Source of the DNA: Eutypella sp. D-1
Taxonomy: Eukaryota; Ascomycota; Sordariomycetes; Xylariales; Diatrypaceae
Direction of reading: 5' to 3'
DNA: 64,000 nucleotides
Assembly: GCA_023313575.1 (NCBI GenBank)
Contig: JAJTTP010000014.1
Coordinates: forward strand, 992,001-1,056,000
Shown: piece by piece, positions 59,482 to 64,000 of the stretch
Numbering within the stretch: the stretch's first letter is position 1
How the letters are laid out: every line of letters starts with the position of its first letter
Program-made: the position numbers and the translations under genes
Notes under the pieces: model-generated
The model's input: the letters and a program-made list of their open reading frames with translations, nothing else
Databases searched by the model: none
What the model was told of the DNA's origin: nothing

Positions 59482-62400
59482 CAGAAGACTGTGTGGGTCT
59501 GATTTGTCCAACCGCTGAACATGGTTATATCACTCAACGAAACACATTTTGCATCTTGAATTTCTGGCATCCCAATCACACCTATACTATAATCCGACAA
59601 CCCCAACGCCGCCGCGGGCGATTCATGGTCACAATTGCGGATATGTCGCTAGTGCATCATGTTCATCCCATCCTGACGGGCTCCAGGTTTCGTCAGTTGG
59701 TGCACTCCAGCATGCGAGCATCGATACTGTGAACGATTTCAAGATAAAATCCCAAGCCATGTAAGAGTATACAAGCAAACAGACAGGGATATGTGTTACA
59801 AATCCTCAGACCTCCCGAAAGGGTCGCGGTGGAAAAGAGAGGTTCAAATGTAAAGCAAACCACTGTAAATAGTTAGACTAGTTTAGCCATGAAGAAGAAG
59901 AAATATCTGATTAATGACGATGGCAACCTCTCCAAGTATCAATTGCCAATGTAAGCGAGCCTCCTTCCCGTTAAAGATTTAAGGTTGTATCCTACTACAT
60001 ACCCCGACTACATAGTACTAGGCCCGAGCGATCGGGATTACCATTCCAAGGTTGTGGTTATATGTATATAAGGTTCCACCCGCACGCACCCTTGAATGCA
60101 CGGCACTAAAATAGACTTCCCGGCCCCGCACCCCCCGCCCCGGCCCGCAGCTGCCGGACGCTTTTAAACCACATACGCAACCTTAAAAGTACATGGACTA
60201 ATCACCCTAGGAGGTTATTCGTCTATACATGTACATAAGAGTAATGCGGTAACGTAACGTAGTTATTTCGGTTGAGTTTTACTTTATTTCATTTAATTGT
60301 TTCACCCAGAAATTAAAAGGAGAATATATTTGGGAATCTGCGAGTGAGGTATAATCTGCGGATGTGTTTTCAATTATGGCAATGTGGAGGTGTGTTTATC
60401 CAGTGGAAAGACCTATTCATGCGCGCAGAGGGGGCACGGTTGGTATTATGCATCGCTGGGCTTCACCTGTTTGATTGGCAGATATCTAAAGTAGGTGCGA
60501 AAAGACAATGTTTTAGGTTTTGGTTCGGAGTTGTTCGATCCCCCATGGTTACTGGGAAGTTGAGAACATACCTCTTTACGCTGTGATCGTGATATTCAAA
60601 GTATAGCGGGAGCACCAGTGTTCACATAAAATTATGCGGAGGAAAGGAAATCTCGATTTCAATTTGCCGTGAACAACTTTACCGGTCGAAAGCCTTGCTG
60701 CCATCATTTTTACCGTCATATTGCTTTACAAACATGTAAGTAGATATAGAAGCAATCAAGCACGATTAATGCCCCGGGGGATAGTGGCGGGATAGGATCT
60801 AAAGAACTGCCGGCTTCCTGAGTCTACATACATAGCACATCTGCGCCATCAGGTCGTCGTCTTTTGTCTTTTCTTGGTTGCTTGCGCCACGCTCGAGTAC
60901 GTAATACATCCGTGGCGCCCTCCCTGTCTTGCTGGTCCAAGACCAAGTCTTCCCATTGATGTTGAACTCGACTTTCGGGGAACGATGTATTTTCGATCCT
61001 TACCACCGGACGTGGACACCCCTTTTCTACGACGCTGATCTCACCCTAACTAGAACATACAGAGAAGTATGTGGGGACTCGAAAGCCGGCTGGTGGCGAA
61101 TATAAAACAGATCGAAGCTACAAATGAAGTTCGAGGATAGCTGTGTGCAGGGGGGGTCTACTCATAGGGCCAGTATCAGGGTTTCTTGGAGAGACCCTCG
61201 AATCCCAATGGAGACGGAGTTAATGGGGATGTTTCGAGGGTTACATTGTAGCAACAAGTGCACATCATGGGGGCCTGAGTAGGCAGTTCTTCGTAGGAAG
61301 TCCCGCAGATATGAGGGAAAATAGCGGAAACCGATGAGGTCCTGTGGCACGATGGTAGAAGATGCCAACTGATTTCCGGTCCCTTATCCCGATGTCATTG
61401 TCTGGGTAGGCCGTACAATTAAGATCGAAGTAAGCGACGTGATACTCCAGGTGAGGCCCCTCCGGCTCAGCCCGACGCACACCGTGCTGCGAGTCAGAGC
61501 GTTACGCAATGTCGTCGCTCGTTCCCGTATAATCCCGCCCTATGCCAAAGCTGGGGGCCAGGCTTGGCCCGAAAAGGTGCCAGGGACGTAATGTCAGCAG
61601 ACACTACTAGCGGGAGCCAACGTGTGAGTTTGCACGGCCGATTCTTCTTGGATCTGGTTCCGTCCCGGAACGCAATGCACAGAATCAGCTCCCCGCCTCG
61701 TGAAGTCACTGGCCTACTGCAATGTTTCCTGGAACCGCGATGGAGCTCGGCACAAGCGAGAATCAAGTTGATATTCGATTTGTGGTCGATGCTCCGGTTG
61801 CCGGATATCCACTGATAGACAGGGATAAAGGAAGAGATGTGCCGCCGAGGTGGAGCTCGAGCGGCTAGGGCTGGCAATCCCACTCGGTATAGAGGGGTTC
61901 CCGTTCACCATTCTCGTCCATTATTAGAACGAGCGAGCACGCGCAAAAAAACACAGGCGCTCGGCATTCATTTACTTTGAACGACCCTGAAAGAGTCCAC
62001 GGGAGGCCGAGCCACACGGTTATTCGTGGCTTGTAATACCGTTGTAACGAACTGAGTATGTGCCGCATATAAGCCACACTATGGCAGCTGTAAGATCCTG
62101 ACCTAGCCCACCTATTTTTAGCTATTACACCCCGATATGAGAGGTTCAGCGGTGCATCACGCCTTTTTATAATTCGGGTGCGACCTTTTGTCCGCAGTCG
62201 TCCGTAGCGGGGTGACGGCAAGGCGGCCGGTCCGTCTGCCTTTCCATGCATCCTGCGACCACTCTGATCATCCCGACTAATCTATAGCGTTTAGGACTGA
62301 TCATCTTAGGTAAATGGCTTCTTTATTGGCTGTGCGATCACGACCCCAACGGCACACGGCACAGCAGCCGAATTTTGACATAATGTCGTCATAGGGTTAC

Positions 62401-64000
62401 CGGCAACTGCACAGCCTCTTGGCCTCGAGCTACACGCCTAAATTTTCTGCTGCCATCACAGCGCTCGACACTCGCATCTGGCCAACTTGTGAAACATAGG
62501 ACCGATAAAACAACAGCTGACCTTTGCTGATGTTTCTCCCCTTTTGGACTTATCATGCGACTTAGTATACCATGTGCTACATCTAGAGTCACTTAGAAAT
62601 ATTCTATTGCCTACTACGTACGGGTGTTGCTGCGCAGCGGGTATTAGGTAAGTAAATGGACCCCTGGAATAGAAACCCCGATCTAGAAGATCTCAGTACA
62701 TTGTACAAATAAACTAAGCCGACACTCTTAGATTTAGATCGGTATGAAAAGGGCCTTGCTACGCCAGGAGTAGCAATACATACTTCTTCTCGATTGGTGA
62801 GAATCCGTGCCTCAGCTTTCCTAGATTCAAGGCTCTGGGGATTTCGAAGTGTTTATTGTACATATTGATCCGTAGATGTAATCATACCATATATCGTTGG
62901 TCGCTGGACCTTCCACAGGACCCTGAAAGTTGAAACCCTGTCTATTTCTACGGGTCTACCCTCCAGGGCTGCCAGGGCTGTGTCCCAAACAGCCAATACC
63001 GAGCCAAGGAGCGCTAAATATTCCGGGGCTTTAGTATTGATGGCGGCAACTGGTAATTGGCAATCAGCAGTAGCAGCGCTTGTTTCGGGTTGGCCTGGGT
63101 ATGTATTTATTATACCTAGTATGCATGAATAACCACGGAGGAGAAATATGTCTACCTCAAACTGATACCTAGAGTAGGTACCTAATCATACTGACAGCGG
63201 GACCCGTTATGGAGCCCCCCATCTCTAAGTACCGAAGGTACTTCGTCGGGTGGAGTTAAATACATTAACACATGTGAGCAGTACCTGACCGTGATCTGCT
63301 ATAGATACGAACCCCAGCCTTAATTAATGGTTTACGAACACCAGGCGGTGTGGAGGAGATCTTTCAAATCGATGTGCAAGTGACTGTCTTAAGCAATCAA
63401 CCAAGCCGACCTCATCAGCGGCAGAGCAGGCGCAGACTCGTACCAATGGATAGAGCCAAGATGCTTGGTGATATTGGATTCACGCGATAAACTTCCCGAT
63501 CTGTCCCTAGCCGCCTTGATCAAGTGGCGCAGCCTGCAGCAGAAATGATTTAGTGTCGGTCATCCACGTACGCACCTGGGCATTCAAGGGCATCCAAGCA
63601 ACCAAGGCCTCTTTGTAACAGAAATCAAACAAAAATCAATTCAAATACTGAGTAGAACTCCAAACGATTTGCCGGCACCCCGACCATTTCTGCCGTTTTT
63701 GCCTTTTTCCACCTTTTCGAACAGAGATATCGGTAATCGCTGCCGGAGATTCTCTGGGGAAAAGATTGCATTTGGTTTATATTGGCTGGCTGTACCTAAG
63801 TATAACTTGGAAGTCATTTTCCAAGGTTGAAAGTACTTGGCATAAACGTCACAGGTATCGACAGTCAGGTATTAGGTAACCTCCATGTCAAGTTTCAGGT
63901 TATTCAACCTGTCATTGCATATGATTAGCGCCGAACCTTAATTCCAACGCGAAGAGAGAAAGAGAGACACCGTAGGAAGGGACAAACGAACAAAACAAGA
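59482..64000. other. 4.5-kb gene-free right end
   Basis: No gene I can support. It starts with the 3' UTR of the kinase gene. Short frames on both strands around 61265-62592 (60-129 codons) show no domain. C-rich stretch near 60120-60150; TAGGTA motifs near 62645, 63175 and 63870; a long AT-leaning tail. A gene could begin beyond the edge. Confidence 0.5.

Noticed and set aside
61265..62592. Several minus-strand frames of 60-129 codons near the right end
   Set aside because: No domain, no consistent splicing between them, and competing frames of equal length on the other strand.

Overview
The window is nuclear DNA from a filamentous ascomycete (Pezizomycotina, most likely a Sordariomycete). 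The evidence is many short spliceosomal introns (mostly 50-80 nt, GTAAGT-like donors, CAG/TAG acceptors), typical Pezizomycotina gene families (Zn2Cys6 regulator with a fungal trans_2 domain, fungal-type MBD4-like glycosylase, a serine-rich nuclear-type protein), long gene-free intervals and many copies of the palindrome TACCTAGGTA. No tRNA, rRNA, CRISPR array or intact transposon was recognised. I found 17 protein-coding genes. Most first-pass open frames stop at introns, so gene models were rebuilt by joining exons at splice sites that keep the reading frame and restore family motifs.

Left part (1-17.5 kb): an unknown serine-rich basic protein (+); pyroglutamyl-peptidase I (-); an old-yellow-enzyme flavin oxidoreductase (-); a BTB-fold protein (+); a DraRnl/Rnl5-type RNA ligase (+), the most unusual enzyme here; and the GINS subunit Sld5 (-).

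Middle (17.5-36 kb): a nine-exon Zn2Cys6 transcription factor with a 6-nt microexon (-); an AIG1/FAR-17a-type membrane hydrolase (-); a WD40-cyclophilin of the PPWD1 type (+); DAHP synthase, first enzyme of the shikimate pathway, with a 6-nt first coding exon, a GC-AG last intron and a Gcn4/CPC1-type TGAGTCA site in intron 1 (+); and cytochrome c1 of respiratory complex III (+).

Right part (36-64 kb): an unknown basic ORF only 17 nt ahead of an MBD4-like DNA glycosylase (+); a 54-residue Cys-rich protein (+); protein phosphatase methylesterase 1 (+), convergent with tRNA-dihydrouridine synthase Dus2 (-); a 999-residue fungal protein of unknown function behind a perfect 156-bp AAG repeat (+); and a Rad53-type checkpoint kinase with two FHA domains (+). 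The last 4.5 kb shows no supportable gene.

The genes are mostly housekeeping. Genome maintenance is well represented (Sld5, MBD4-like glycosylase, Rad53-like kinase), as is RNA processing and repair (RNA ligase, Dus2, spliceosomal-type cyclophilin), but they are scattered on both strands and nothing suggests an operon or biosynthetic cluster. The best leads are the fungal Rnl5 RNA ligase, the conserved-dipeptide microexon, the possible split or bicistronic MBD4 locus, and the unknown proteins.
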